NCBI GenBank assembly: GCA_016801885.1
Contig: CM028901.1
Coordinates: forward strand, 14,581,095 to 14,645,094
Source: Toxotes chatareus
Lineage: Eukaryota > Chordata > Actinopteri > Toxotidae
Reading direction: 5' to 3'
DNA length: 64,000 nt
Shown here: positions 1 through 13,288 of the stretch, in pieces
Numbering within the stretch: the stretch's first letter is position 1
How the letters are laid out: each line of letters begins with the position of its first letter
Notes under the pieces: generated by a model
Told to the model about the DNA's origin: nothing
The model's database searches: none
The model's input: only the letters and a program-made list of their open reading frames with translations
Made by a program: the position numbers and the translations under genes

Positions 1-3000
1 ATACCACCCATAAATTGTTAACGTGATGACAGCACTGTTTTCTGTCCCATCCAACTCTCTATATTTTTTTTTTTACCCCCAGTGTCATTTTACCGCTCTT
101 CTTCTCCTGTTTTAACTTGTTGACAAGATTTCCACTCTCGCACATCACATATGCGGTTTGCAATGATGAATTGTGTGGCAGGTGTTTAAAAATTCGTAAT
201 AATTTTCTAAACAATAGGTCACCCCCAAGTTAAAATGACAGCTGTCACTAGCCAATTTCATCAGCTATCGCTAGCTAGTTAGCTCGCTAATTATTATTAG
301 CTCTGTGAGTTTTTTGAAAAGGCAACATGCGTATCCAATGTCTTGGCAACGCCATGCTAAAAGATGGAGAACTAATAGAACTAATGTTTATGTCCAAGGA
401 AAAAAGTCAGCATCCTCTCCAGTCCATTATCTGTGCGGAGGACATAGAAATAAAGGAGCAGGGTGGAGCTACTTAGCCCTGATATTACAGTAAAGTATAA
501 TATGGAAAACTTCAGATCAGACTGTTTCTTCATTCTAACATAATGTGTGGTTGAATGCTTAATGTACCACAGACTTGGCCGAGGTTAGATTTATGCTTTA
601 TTGTTCGCATTTTCAAGTCGTTAACATTTACAAGAGAAAAGGATTTGAAGATGGGAACTGAGAAATAACATAACTCTAAAGTCTGATAGCATTCAGTACC
701 AGTGGGGGAATATTAAAGTGCACGAGTCAGTCCTGAACGGGGCTTTTTATGCTTCCACGCCAGTGACAGCCAGCGTGTGAATTTTACTTTTTAAGTCTCC
801 TACCATTTAATTAAAAAAAGAAGAAGAAACAAAATTAAATGTCATTAATGCTGGCTGTGTTATTATGGCCCAATTTTTGTACTTAATACTTTTTTTATTT
901 TTAGTTTTAGTTTTGTTTTTGTTTTGTTTTTTCCTTTTTCAGTTTAAGTCAACATAATTTAGAAATCTTCTTGAATCACTGAACTTGTTGACACTCCATT
1001 TGGAACCAAGAGAGACTGTGTTAGCCAAAGCCACTGTAAAAACTTATGAAGACAGAGTGTGTGTGGGACATTAAGCTGGATGAAAGGTACGATGCGTGTG
1101 TCTGTGTATGTGCAGTTCGAGCGGGATGAGATGGTGTTGAAGGTTTTGAGTTAATAGTTTTCAGGCTGCTTCTATTAATAGATGGTCCCAAGCCTGTGGA
1201 GCGAGAGGTACATACTGATACTGACCAGCCTGCCATAAAACAAATAAAATACAACAACACAGACTTAAAATCACACACATGCACACACACACAGACAAAC
1301 ACAAAACAGGGAGATGGGACATCCAGACAGTCAACTGCAGCCTTATAAGGCTTGTGGTCTTGAGCTGCATCCCAGTATGCTAGATAAAAGAGCCAGAGCC
1401 TTATTTAGCCTGCAAGCTGCTGTCCCACACACACACATGCACACATAGAGTCATGTGCTGGGTTAGATGCGGATTGACTACCGATGGTGCCTGGGCTGTC
1501 ACCCCTGAGGCCAGATGCATGGTGATGCTGTGTATAGCAGGGCTGTAGAACAGAGCAGCTTCAGCTCCCTGCAGCGCATCACTGCAGCCGGAGAACCTTC
1601 AGATCATCTGTCCAACCCGTCCACCTGCCATCTGCTCACATCACTCAGGGGCTTGCTTTCTCTTTCTTGCATTAGATGAAAATGAATCAATTTGTTTCTA
1701 TTCCTTCAGGGTGGAAAATCCTGTTGAGATTTAGGGATGGAAGTGAAGTCTTATTTTGTGATAGAATATCTTTGCTTAGTGTATGCCACGTATTTTTCCC
1801 GCAAAACAAACTAAGAATTATTCTGCACAGTGGACAGACAATAAGGACCCCAAAGAACTGCAAAACAAATTTCAAAAAGTGGGGCAGACTCTCATAAGAA
1901 AAATTCATGCACAAAAAACTAAAAGATAAATTAGGCATAGGCCAGTGCAGCAGTTGTACTGTAAAAACTGTATCACCCACTCCTCCTCCTGTCAAAGTAA
2001 TTTTTTACCCTAAAGTAGTTTATACACCTATGTCGATTTGTTCATATTAGATTAAAATAGCCGGTCAATATATCTGCCAGTCTGTGGTTTAGCCTTCAGA
2101 GTGTCCTTTTGGTTTTTTGTATTCAAAGCAATACAAAAAAAAAGAAATTCTGTGGTCCAATGCAGCTCTGCTTCTCCAAAAATGTCATGTGGGCCCAGAG
2201 CAGAGTGTGCTTTGTCACGTCCTCCCTCTATAGACACCGATCATCCACAACATACATATGTATATATTTATTTATATACACACATACACACACATGGCTG
2301 ATTGGTGTATGTCTTGAAGAAGGAGACAAATAAATAGCCAGACATGTTCGTGCCCTGTCCCCCGGTCCTCCCTGTGTTACCACTTATTAGGGAACCAACG
2401 GAGGAATTGATCAAACACGAATCCTGCCTCTCTCATCATTACCTGCAGGTACACCTCGTCATAACTCAGACAGCAGCCGCTGAGGAACAGAGGGGAGGAG
2501 AGGAGGGAGGATGGGGGAGGGAGGGTCTCTTTCCACAGAGCTAACAAGCTCCTTACTGAGAGAGAGCAGTGTGAGGACGGCAGGCAGGAGGGAGGCAAAT
2601 GCAAACAGGTATAGAGAGATGAGGAGATGGCGGAGGGAGGTGGTGGAAAGATGAATGGATGGATGAAAAGAAGTGTTGTGTAGACTGGGCTACTGAAGTG
2701 TGTGAAAGTGGAAGCCAGAAGGGACATTTGGAGACGCTGCAGGGAGAGCTTGTAAAAAGTAAGAAATGAAAATATGGAAAAAGGAAAAAGGAAAAAAAAG
2801 GGAGAGAAAATAGCAAGGTTTGCACAAATTGGCCTTACAAATGAAAAGGGCTAAGGTGAAGCTGGAGGCATGAATAATGCAAGAGGAGATTGGCGGCAAA
2901 GCTTTGCCCCAAAGAGGCTAAAAAGCAGACACACAGTTGGGGTTACATTAAACCCTGTGGGGTGGGAGCACTAGATATCCCCTCATCCATTTTTTTACAT

Positions 3001-6000
3001 CTGTTAAGAGGCTTATAGAAAGACAGCGAATCTGCTAACACAAAGACTCATCTTGCTTCATGTGCAATCATATCGCCATGTTTGACATGTTTATTTCACT
3101 ATGTTCCCTCAGAGGATCCACAGGGGTCAGGACACGTGACAAAATTCAGTTATGAATTTACGGGTAATACTTGACCCTGCCATGGATTAATGGTTATGAC
3201 CCTATTATGAGATTACAGCTTTGATTGATCTGCCTTACATCAGTGGAATATTAAATTGAATGTGGTGAAATATGTCATGAACATCAGCCTGTCAAGAGCA
3301 GAGCAAACAGCTGTTGAGAAAAACAGGCAGGAAACAGACTAGATGGGCCTCGCCTTTACATTTTCACTCACCTGTTAGGTCTTAGACTGGTCTGCTGGGG
3401 TCTGGGTGAAGTGTATTTTGTCATCAGTGGGTGTGTCCGGCTCTCTTTGGACGTCAGTGCACCCACCAATTTGTTGCGTCCACACCAACTTGTCCTCATG
3501 CCCACTACACTACAAAGGCACATAGGCAGCTCCACGCAGACTCCAAAAAAACAAGAAAGTAGTATAATAAGAACAACTACATGTCTTTGGTGTCTGCAGC
3601 TGTCCACAAGGGACTATAATTGAAGCGTCACACTGAAAGGGTCAGGAAGAGGATGCCTTGTCCAAGAAGACTCGGCCCTGTGATTGCTGCCAAAGGCACT
3701 TCAAAAAAAGTACTGAACTAAGGGTCTGAAAACATGTTGTAAATGTGAGATTTCAGTTTTTGTGTCTAGAAATTTTTTCAGTTTGTCTTTATGTGTTTTT
3801 GAGTGTAGATGGAGCAGTACAATCTACAGTACAAATGGTAATTTTCTCCATTTAAAATTAAATCTACAACACAATAAAGTGTGCAGAAAGTGAAAGGGGT
3901 CTGAATACTTCCTGAAGCCCCTGTAATTTCAACAATAACGTGTGTCCAGAACAGTTGTATTGTACTGTATTCCTTGGTAGAAAGTGGTTCCAGTGAAAAG
4001 TCTTGATGCTGAGGTCTGTGGATCATCCAGTCCTGAGTAACAGGAACACAAATTATGGATAAAGATGATTACTTTTTTTTTTACCTCATTTAAAAAAAAA
4101 AAAAAAAAACTAACCCTAACCCAATTTTCAGTAACCGCATTTCATATTACATTTTCAGCATATGAAAACGGAAGCTCGGAAATGGAATATCTAAATCACT
4201 ACATTAAAAGTAATAAATATATTCTGCAGCTAAGGATAGTGACATTACATTATTGATTTTACGATTGCCAGTTGTCATAGTAACATTTTCCCCCAGTTTC
4301 TGGGGGAAACATTGTATTGTACTGAGTCGGATGGGGAAACTCAGAGGCAGATATCACAAAACCTGGGAAAATAAAACCAAATCTATCTTGCATGGCTAGA
4401 TACCACTGAGTATGAACCAGCCCTAAATTCAGGTTAGCTCTTGGCACAGGGACAAAAAAAAATGTCCTGCAAAGCATAATCGAATATTGCTGACCAATCA
4501 AACCGACACAGTTGAGTGAAAGGATTTCAAATGTCTCAGCATGTGTTTGTATTGTTGTACGCAGGTTGCATTAGGAAGCACGAGATCCTGTGTGTCTACT
4601 TGTGCACATAGGTGCATTGTAGACACAGTGCTGGCTCAGTCCTTTCTTTGTTAGCATTGCCTACATGAATCCCTGCCTCAAGCAAAAAATAAAACTTTAT
4701 GAACAAAGAAAAAAAAAAGAAAATTCAAACACAAGTAAGCCTTCCAAGTGTCAATAGGTATGTTGATGCTGTCAGAAACTGGTGCAGAAAACACCCTCAG
4801 CACTCGCAGCACTTTTAATAGAACTTTACAAGATTTTTAGTGGCCATGTCCCAATATTTCCTGAGTGCAGGGGTGTACTGTGTCTGTCTATTTTTGGAGA
4901 GTATATGTATATAAAGTTGGGTGTTTGGACCCTGGGGTTTGGTTTTTTTCCTATGCTGCTTCTTCTCTCGTTAAGACTTCCTTTCCCATCTCATTAGCTC
5001 AGTGCTTCTCAGTGCCAGTGCGAGGACAAAGATTGTGCTTAAAGGAGCTTTGCCTTCCCAAATCACATGGGTGTTTTTCTCAAGTTGCTTCTCAAACAAT
5101 AACTCTTTAATGTTAATGTAAAACTCATCCCATGGATTGCCTCACAAGCCACCCTATGAACATTCAGCTCAGTGTGTGCCCAAAATGCTCATATGAGTGT
5201 TATAGTTAGAAATGTGCCACAGGATGTAGAGTTGATGAGAAACGAGCACCCTGAGAAGATTCATTATTTCAATTTTCCATGGTTGTTATTGTGGCAAATT
5301 TGCTATTCTCTCCTTGCCTGAACTGATATTGCATTTCTCTGACCCCTTTTCCTGCTGTCATTAACATCAGCTCTTGGTAACCAAATTGAATTTAGACAGA
5401 GCAAAAATAAATCGAGGTGGAAATGTATCCAAGATCCAGTAAATGTCTGGTCAAACAAGAGAACAGGAGACAAGAGAAGATGCTGTAATGCCAAATAGAA
5501 ATGTATGGAAAGTTTTTGACATCAAATGAGTAATTATGAAATTAATAATCACAGAAACAAATCCCCCAAAACATATAAATGAACCATGTGAAAGTGTGAA
5601 ATAATTTAAGATGTTTTTAGAATTTGACTCATTACTGCCATGAGACAGAGGAACAAAAAAGTAATTTTGAATCAGCAAATCAACTATATACCATACATAA
5701 ACACAATCACTAACAGCTGATTTATTTAGCATAACAATACTAAACATGCTTTCGAACCAGCCAGTGCTTGCCGACGCCAGCCGGAGCTAGCTAACACTGC
5801 TAACATTAGCTCCTCACTTTGATGCTGAGAAATTATCGTGTAGTTTTGTTAAGCTAAAAGGTTAGTTACTGTGTTTTCACTGTGATCATTTACAGCAGTA
5901 GACTTTGTTTTATTTCAGAATAACTTTGACTTGCTGTTGCTCTAGCTAACCGGAGTTAGCTGGTTAGCGGTGGGCGGCCCACTCTGCCTCCTGAGCCAGA

Positions 6001-6127
6001 CTCGCCCTAAAATGAGCTCTAGTAAAACTATCATGAAAACAAGAATGCTGAAATGTTATTTTCAGTTGAGTTTTAATGATTTCTGTTTCCTTTATGCAGC
6101 ATCTCTTCTTTTACTCTTTCCTCCCAG
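1..6127 (+). other. slc66a2: probable last intron of slc66a2, with no recognisable coding exon
   Basis: The stretch ends in a good splice acceptor: a pyrimidine-rich tract followed by CAG at 6125-6127, directly before the terminal slc66a2 exon. I looked for the preceding exon, which should carry the second PQ-loop motif (a GVPQLYRN-like stretch) and end in a split serine codon, and did not see it here. It is therefore probably upstream of the window. The contents are AT-rich non-coding DNA, short CA-rich stretches near 1268-1300 and 1425-1445, poly-A/T runs, and a Tc1-like relic near 3.7-3.9 kb. The short open frames are scattered, low in complexity and unsupported. Confidence 0.55.
3700..3925. 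mobile_element. degraded Tc1/mariner-like terminal fragment
   Basis: The segment runs from a first 'GGGTCTGAA' near 3722 to 'GGGGTCTGAATACTTCCTGA' around 3897-3914, followed by a CCCCTGTA-like end. The phrase 'ggggtctgaatacttcctga', with an upstream tract like 'caacacaataaagtgtg', resembles the ends of fish Tc1-like elements and their non-autonomous derivatives, which I recall as ending 'gggtctgaatactttc...gcactgta'. No transposase frame remains. The exact family and both borders are uncertain because the copy is diverged. Confidence 0.45.
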
Positions 6128-6338
6128 TATCAAGATGGTGCTGATGTGGACCAGCGGCGACACCTTTAAAACGGGCTATTTCCTGATCACCCAGGCTCCT
6201 GTACAGTTCTGGACATGTGGCCTGCTGCAGGTCATTGTGGATGTTGCCATCCTGTTCCAGGTTTACTATTACAGCCGCTACCCGCAGAAACCTGTCTCCC
6301 ACACTGTCTCCCATACCACCAGTGCCAAAGCCCTCTGA
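6128..6338 (+). CDS. slc66a2: slc66a2 (pqlc1) terminal coding exon: C-terminal 69 residues of a PQ-loop transporter
   Basis: This is the last coding exon of a SLC66A2/PQLC1-type PQ-loop membrane protein. Family members are seven-helix proteins related to lysosomal amino-acid exporters; SLC66A2 has been linked to endosome/Golgi flippase function. The first base completes a serine codon split by the intron. It is followed by IKMVLMWTSGDTFKTGYFL and ends in YPQKPVSHTVSHTTSAKAL and a TGA stop. From memory, the human protein has EGMS then IKMVLMWTSGDAFKTAYFL and ends in TGTKAL, with the same split codon, so this match is strong. Two hydrophobic segments (roughly residues 1-20 and 25-46 of the exon product) fit the last helices, and the tail is short and polar. 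The second PQ motif lies in the previous exon, outside the window. The gene is partial only because of the window edge; no frameshift is seen. Confidence 0.93.
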
Positions 6339-7850
6339 GAGCTGCTGCAGGCTCTCGGAGGACACTCAAAGCAGCAGTGTGGAAGCCTGTTTAGAGGAGC
6401 CGCGGACATGTATAAACATACATGAATACCAAAGCACCCTGAGATGATGCAGGCGGCTCACTGTCACCTCTGAGTATACATGAAGACACATACACACCCA
6501 TAAATAAGGCATGAACATACACAGACACTTGGTGGTGTCTGTGGCGATACCTGAAGGACACTTGTTCTACACAAACTGACCTTTTTGTTTTATTTATTCT
6601 CCTATTGACTTCTTCTCAATGCAACAGTATGCTTGTGTCATGAAATGCAGACTTCTCAAAGAATATATCCTTGAATGAACCAGTGCATGTGGAGAATATT
6701 ATGCACATACATGAATATACAGTATATATAAACTGCAGATGTATGCACTGAAATCTATGCTCAAGGAAACGTGGACCAATTTTTTTTTTTTTTTTTTGTC
6801 CACATATGCTGATGATTGTTGCATGGACCCTCTGCCTTAAAACACACACATTCAGACATGGCTTGCTGCATTACCAGCAACATAAATGTATGAATCAATC
6901 AAAAAAAAAAATCTTTACATACAACGTTACCGAATGTACAAAATGGCATTTGTTATTCAGTTGTTTTCCCCAACACAGTGGAGAAATGCTGGTCAGTCTA
7001 CCGCTTGTTGGACAGATGGTCACCATGTGCTGTGACACACAGGCTCAATCCTTGTGGGATAAAACTGTAACAAACTAGAGGCAATCAAACTTTACCAAAA
7101 GAAGAAAAATCCCAAAGGTTTGGAGACGCAGTGCACTGGCATCTAAACGACAATTCTTCACAAACATTAGTGGCCTTTGGACTAACGGAAAGATGAGAAG
7201 AAAGAAATTTGGAGACTTAAGGGCAATCTTCTGTCTGAAGCCAGTGTTGATGTTGAGCTGTAGGAAACACTGTGAAACATCATCATCGTCATGGCCAGTG
7301 TTTGCCCTTCATGGGTTGTCGAAAAGCTAATGCCAACATTTTTGTACTGAAGCTGTTGTTGACGTTTTGTATATGATTTTGATCATTTTAATGCCACAAA
7401 TTCCTGAAACCCCCACAGGAATCAGTTTAGATCCCAGATGTCTGGATTCTTAAGAATCACTCAGATTGAACAGGAAGTGAACTTTAGACAAGGCACAATT
7501 GCATCTACTGTCATTGAGGCATGTACATGGAAATTTACTCTGGGACAAAGACAAGTCTTCATGAGTTGAAAATGTGTTTAAGCCAATTTCAGCCAAACCA
7601 CTCCATTAGGTACAGGGACCAGAGGAAGAAAAGGAGGAAAGCCTGGAGTAAATAGTTCTGCGATCAAAGATGCACAAACACACTGTCAGTGTTATAAAGT
7701 CTGTTCTAGGCTGAATGAAGAGGTATTACAAAAACACTCCAGTGGTCATTTAGGATGAAATAGCATTTATACCACAGGATCATCCATGCAAAGTCAAGGA
7801 AGTGATTCTGATAAATTAGCTTTTCATTAAAATACAACTCCGCTTTATTA
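6339..7850 (+). other. slc66a2: probable slc66a2 3' UTR
   Basis: This is non-coding sequence directly after the slc66a2 stop. I saw no canonical AATAAA on the + strand before an ATTAAA at about 7827-7832, which would place cleavage near 7850. It contains a T17-type run near 6781-6797 and an A11 run near 6901-6911. The end point is inferred only from the signal; transcript evidence could move it. Confidence 0.3.
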
Positions 7851-10800
7851 CAACATTGCTGCATTTATGTAATGTTGGCAGAAGTTTCTGATTCAGAATT
7901 TCAACTAGGACACTGACGTTTTGCCCATTTAGCTGCTCAGATATACAGTCTAAACAAGAGGTAGAAGTGGCATTATTTTTCACATTTTGGGCATTTGTAA
8001 TTATAACATTATACTCAGTTAATTGATGAAATCCAGGAGTGCAGCAACAAAAGAAGTTTCAGCAATTAGCAAGACAAAAATGTAGGTTATGCTTTCTCTG
8101 CGCCAGATTGAATCGTTTCTTCTGGTTAGAAGTTAGCGCTTTTTGCCGTGTTTTTTTGTTTTGTTTGTGTGCACCTCAACTAAAAAGCGTCAAACATTGA
8201 AAAACCTACGGATAATTCTAAAACATCTACAGGACAACTGACCAAAATGTTAGCTACTTAGCTAGTGCTATATAAAGAGAATAAAATAATCTCTCTGTTA
8301 ATGTAACTCGATCGCTGTTGTCTCTCGCTCTCTGTCTTCCGCTGTCGCTGTTAGATCACCAGAAGTTTTGACCGGAAGTACTGGCCCACACACTGAAGCT
8401 CTAACATCAGTGGTCGCTATATTGTGCAAGGAGCGAATTGCCAGTAGGTAACACTGATTGTCCAGTTTATTATTTATACCGCAAATCCCATAACATCCCC
8501 TGACATCCACTCCAATGACTCCAATTCACTGTGTGCTTCTTTGGGCAGGTTGTACTCATCACCATTTTGTCATAAGAAATTAATTTCCTGTTCAGAAGGA
8601 GAAGCAGCCACAGAGAAGATTTTTCTTTTGCTATTGTTGTTGTTTTGTAATGTTTCTCTGGGGGGGGGGGGATGCCAAACCAGGAGGTGTACGACTGTCA
8701 GCCCTTCAGTGAACTGTGTACCAGAGCAGACCTGATTCTGTCCTCTTCTTCTAAGCCTCAAGAAATGAAAACTTCCTTTTGTTCCGTTGGGACATGGTAA
8801 GAGTTTTGTTTTTGGTTTTTTTTATGAATATTTCTTTCTCCTGTTAAATATATTGTTTGAAAAATCGATGGTGGATGGCTCCTTGGTATCCTGATAGTGT
8901 ATGTGCATATTTTGTGTTTACACCTATTTAGCCAGCTTATTTATTTTTGTTATCATTTTTTTAATAATCTTTAAATGTCAGTGCAAGGTTCAGTGTGCCT
9001 GTTCTTGAGTCAGACTGGGGTCAGGGTGACTGTGTTGCATGGATAATGTGAGATACCTGATGTGTTCTTGTTGAGCTGAACAGGATCAAAATGACCTCAG
9101 AGCTCCACTTTCCTCACTTCATTTTATTCTGTGTCTGATTTTACTTTTTTTTGCTTTGTTTTCTATCACTTGGTTCATTTATTTTATCGTATGAAGGTAT
9201 TTTCCAATAGAAACTGCATCTGTGAAATCCACACGTAGTATGTTAATGTACCAAAAATACCATTACAAGGATGTTTTTTAATGCTATTTTTACTATGTTA
9301 CATCTGTTTGTTTGTATTTCATTTTTCTACTAAAATGCCAGCATCCCACCTCAATATAACAACATCCATCAACACTAGAGGCTTTTTAAACACAGAGTAT
9401 TGCCGAGAATCTAACTCGGTATTGTCACCCAATAAAGAGAGGAGGGAGAGAATCATGCGTCATGTTTAATCTGATGGAGATGTTTGTGTCAGTTTCTCAG
9501 ACATCCACCGTTGCTCCCGTCAGCGGTTCAGCTCTGACAGACATCAATTGTCAAAGAAAGAATAAGCCCACCCACCAGGGTCCTTCTTTGGGCTTTGGGC
9601 ATATCCCATATGAAGCAATAAAAACCCCATAAATTGTAATGTGCTGGGCTTTAGCATCAAGCTCTCCACTGATGCACAGAGGAGAGGCTACACACATAAT
9701 AGATGTACCAGCTGAAAAGGGGTAAAAAGGATGGATTTGAAAAGGCATTTTCTAAATGCAGAGCCAGATTGATTATGTTCTCGCTAAGTATTTCAAAATG
9801 CCATTAACCAAGACATGGCTGACTCTTATAGAGTAGGCTTGGATAACATTTGTACTTTTTTGTTGATACAAATTGTTTTACCGGATTAATCTGCTAAACA
9901 AAATGAGATAATGAGAAAATCTTCTCCAAACAGAACAAACTGTGAACGTCTTATCTATAAATGTATATATGAACAAAACTTCATGGGCCCTCTTTTACAG
10001 AAACGTGTTTAAACTTTATCTTTAATTTAAACTCTGTGTCAGGAATCCATAAACACAACCCTCAGAATAAAATTCTGAATTGCGCTCAGCGCCTCAGGAG
10101 TTTGAGTGAGTGTGGGAGAGCTTCCCTGTGTGATAAATACTGTAAAAAAGTGCATCGCTGCATCAAACCAGATGCGATGGCTGGGACTCATTTACGCAAA
10201 AATCTAAATCCGAGGACAGTCACATTGCAAGAATTTAATGTCTCATGTCTATACAACCTTCAAAATATTCTCTCACTGACTTGTTATACATGGTTGTGGC
10301 TTTGGAAACAAACAGTGAAGTGCCGTCGTCTAAAACGACCTGCTTGAAGATTACAGCTGTGAGGTGTATTCAGCTCATGGTTTATTTTTCCCGCAGCCTG
10401 ATCCTCAGCTTGACCTCGCTGAGCTAACAGTGAGAACAGGAGGACCCTTTCAACAGAATTATTCAAAGCTGAACACTTCACTGAAGCACTGTCAGTATTT
10501 ACAGTGCACTGAGCCAACATCAGTCCTGCAAAAGGAATTAATTTATTATTAATAACGCGTGTGGAAAAAACATGAACCAAGGCACAGACAAACCAATTTA
10601 AGATGTTCAGAGTGCAGAAGTACAGCACGCACTGTCTTGAAAATTTGAGAGTGTCCTTGTGTATAATACATTGTTAAATCAAAGCCTCTCAACATTGGGA
10701 GGTGTTCATTATAATCTTTATTACATTTTTCAAAAGAAGCTGTTCCTCAAGCCATGGATTTATGGTGCAAAGCACAAATCCATTTATATTGGGATTCTGT

Positions 10801-11680
10801 TCAAATTATGTCTCATTGCACCATCCGTTCCTCATCAAAACAGTAAATTCATCAGTACCTAAATATTGTAGATATAATACTTTTAAGAGTGTTCGGTGTA
10901 ATATTGTCATGCTTTTTAATGATTCAGTTATCAGTGACTGCGATTCAGAGTTGGCACAGTAAGCAGATCCTACCGTCTGTATGGCACTTTAAAAATATCT
11001 GAACCTAATTTGCACTCTCAAGCACTTACACTGCTTTGATTGGCTCCAACTTGACAACAATTTGGGGAAATGTTTTTTTAATGTGTCCCTTCAAAGTAAA
11101 AGGGCTTCAAGTCAAAGAAATGAAGCGCTGTATTTACAATTATATGAGGAAATCATGTAAGACTGTGAAATTTATTTGTAAAACCTGAAACGAGTTCAGA
11201 CTTTAGCATTTCACGTCTGTTGTTTTCACTGCCCTAAGGAACATGTATAATATTTGCCAGTCAGTCAGCCTCTTTGAAGTGAAACAACCTTTCAGTAACT
11301 GTTTATTTCTCTGACTATTTAATGTAGATTAAAGAATGGCTCTGAATTTTTTTGCCACCAATGTGTGACAAAAACAGTGGCATCAATTTTTCTCTTCAGG
11401 CAGGTTTTCTCCTTCCTTAGGTCATGTGATTCAGCTGAGCCAAATCCATGAAAACTGAGAAAATTCAGAAATTCAGAATTACCTGTGAGATGTGATTGAA
11501 AGCTCTGGAAAAAGCCAATAAGTGGTCCTTGAATAAGGAATTTGTGGTAACTAGTATTCCCAAAGCCGTCAAGAATAGTCACACTCAAAACCAATTCCAA
11601 ATTTTTTCTAGGGTTATCTTCACACTGTGAACAGGACTAATGCTAGTTGCATACAATTAGTCAACATGCCATATGTTATA
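7851..11680. other. intergenic DNA between convergent slc66a2 and kcng2
   Basis: This is AT-rich sequence with no exon I can support on either strand. It holds a single-arm copy of a fold-back repeat (about 8150-8439) and a G11 run near 8660-8670. The open frames here are short and look random. Confidence 0.5.
8150..8439 (+). mobile_element. half copy (one arm) of a fold-back MITE-like element
   Basis: About 290 bases match the right arm of the palindromic element at 12269-12811. Shared landmarks in order are GCACCTCAACTAAAAAGCG, GATAATTCTAAAACA, TCTCTCTGTTAATGTAACTC, CCAGAAGTTTTGACCGGAAG, TACTGGCCCACACACT and ATTGTGCAAGGAGCGAATT. The left arm is absent, so this is either a truncated insertion or a solo derivative. 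No coding capacity is seen. Confidence 0.75.
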
Positions 11681-12095
11681 GTTTGACATTTTGGGAAATA
11701 CATTTACTTGCTTTCTTGCCAAGGATTACTCAGGATGATCAATACCACTCTCAGATCTTTACATTAAATATGTTGCTACAGCCACCAGCTAGTTAGCTTA
11801 GCTTAGGATAAAGACTTGAAGCACAGGAAAACAACTAGCTTGGCTCACTCCAAAGCTAAAAATGACCAGACTACCAGCACTTCTAAACCCATGTTATATG
11901 CAGTTTGTTTACTTCCTTAAGCCCTGACCTCACTGTGAGGTTTCCAGGCAACCAGTGGAGACTTCATGCTATGCTATGCTAGGCTAAGCTAATTGTGGCT
12001 ATAATTGTGGCTATAATTTTAGCACACAGATGAGGGTGGTATCAACCCTCTTGTAATAACCAGTTAACCAAACTTTCCAACACACTATTTAGCCC
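11681..12095. mobile_element. diverged fold-back copy of a dispersed teleost repeat (GTTTGACATTTTGGGAAATA family)
   Basis: The left side begins GTTTGACATTTTGGGAAATA and runs through 'caataccactctcag', 'gctacagccac' and 'agttagcttagcttagg'. The right side carries the reverse complement of the same landmarks in opposite order: 'aggctaagctaa', 'gtggctataa', 'gagggtggtatcaa'. The element is therefore a long inverted repeat. I know the starting phrase as a very common interspersed repeat in percomorph fish; its class is not certain to me. Related single-arm copies sit at about 25040-25330 and 29955-30330. Confidence 0.7.
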
Positions 12096-12268
12096 TTTGA
12101 CAGATATATTAGTTTTGTGTCATTATCTTGGGGATTAATTAGCTCTGCTTTATTGCAAATAAATATGCTGACATCATTGTGTACACATATGACAGAGTCC
12201 CTTGTACAGTAAGTTATGTGGTTTGCCCAAATACAATACAGACTGAATGGAGATGATGTTCCACATCA

Positions 12269-12811
12269 ATTCGCTCCTTGCACAATATGGCGACCGCTGA
12301 CGTTAGAACTTGAGCGTGTGGGCCAGTACTTCCGGTCAAAACTTCCGCTGATCTAACAGCGACAGCAGAAGTCAGCGAGAGCGAGAGACAACAGCGATCG
12401 AGTTACATTAACAGAGAGATATTTTATTTACATAGCAGTAGCTATGTAGCTAACATTTAGGTCAGTTGTCCTGTAGATATTTTAGAATTATCAGTTGTTG
12501 TTTTTTCAACGTTTGACACTTTTTAGTTAAGGTGCATACGACAAAACTTTTTTGTTTTGTTTGTACGCACCTTAACTAAAAAGCATCAAATGTTGAAAAA
12601 AACAACTGATAATTCTAAAACAAATACAGGACCACTGACCTAAATGTTAGCTACATGGCTACTGCTATGTAAATAAAATCTCTCTGTTAATGTAACTCAA
12701 TCACTGTTGTCTCTCGCTCGCTGTTATATCACCAGAAGTTTTGACCGGAAGTACTGGCCCACACACTCAAGTTCTAACGTCAGCGGTCACCATATTGTGC
12801 AAGAAGCGAAT
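12269..12811. mobile_element. palindromic fold-back MITE, arms of about 270 bp
   Basis: The left end ATTCGCTCCTTGCACAATAT is mirrored by the right end ATATTGTGCAAGAAGCGAAT. The arms stay complementary inward through the 'gggccagtacttccggtcaa' / 'ttgaccggaagtactggccc' pair, the 'gagttacattaacagagaga' / 'tctctctgttaatgtaactc' pair, and a central 'ttagttaaggtgc' / 'gcaccttaactaa' pair around 12540. There is no coding capacity. I could not define a clear target-site duplication. This is a non-autonomous fold-back element; I do not assign a superfamily. Confidence 0.85.
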
Positions 12812-13288
12812 AATAAACAGCATGTCTAACATCTCAGCAAACACCTTTAATTCAGACAATCCTCTCAAATGGAGCTACATGAGGAACATTAATTATCAGT
12901 CTGAGGTCTGAATAACAACATGTGATGTTTTGGTATTAGATTTCCCTTTTGCACAGACTTATCTCAAGTCTGAATCGCAGTCAGTGAGAGCATTGTCTTT
13001 GTCAGTTTTTCAGTCTCATTCGACTTGAGTTGTTTAATCATGTAGTGGCCCATCTTTAAAAGTCAAACGTGTGGAGAAAAGACCTCTGCAGCCCCTCTGT
13101 AAAACGTAGGAAATTCAGATATACTCTGGTGCACAAACGCTTCACAAGATCAAAGCAGAGATCTCAAACTCCAGAGGAGCAAAATCCTCCTCCCTGTTCA
13201 CAGTCCTGCTGCTGTCATCTTTTAAGTCCCAGCTCTGGCTGTCAAGGCCTCCCAGGCTGCCACACAAACAGATAGACAGACAGAGCAG
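12812..13288 (-). other. kcng2: probable kcng2 3' UTR and downstream flank
   Basis: This is non-coding sequence downstream of the kcng2 TAG stop (read on the - strand). An ATTAAA on the - strand at 13038-13033 would give a UTR of about 270 bases, but a later signal is equally possible. The fold-back element at 12269-12811 would lie inside a longer UTR if transcription continued. Confidence 0.3.

Noticed and set aside
305..493. 62-codon frame near the left edge
   Set aside because: It begins at GTG, matches no family I know, and shows no splice or codon-use support.
4110..4122. Telomere-like CTAACCCTAACCC
   Set aside because: It is only two units following a poly-A run, too short to argue for an interstitial telomere.
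5750..5970. GCTAGC/GTTAGC-rich patch with short inverted pieces just before the slc66a2 exon
   Set aside because: The inverted pieces are short and such motifs are common in fish introns. I could not define element ends.
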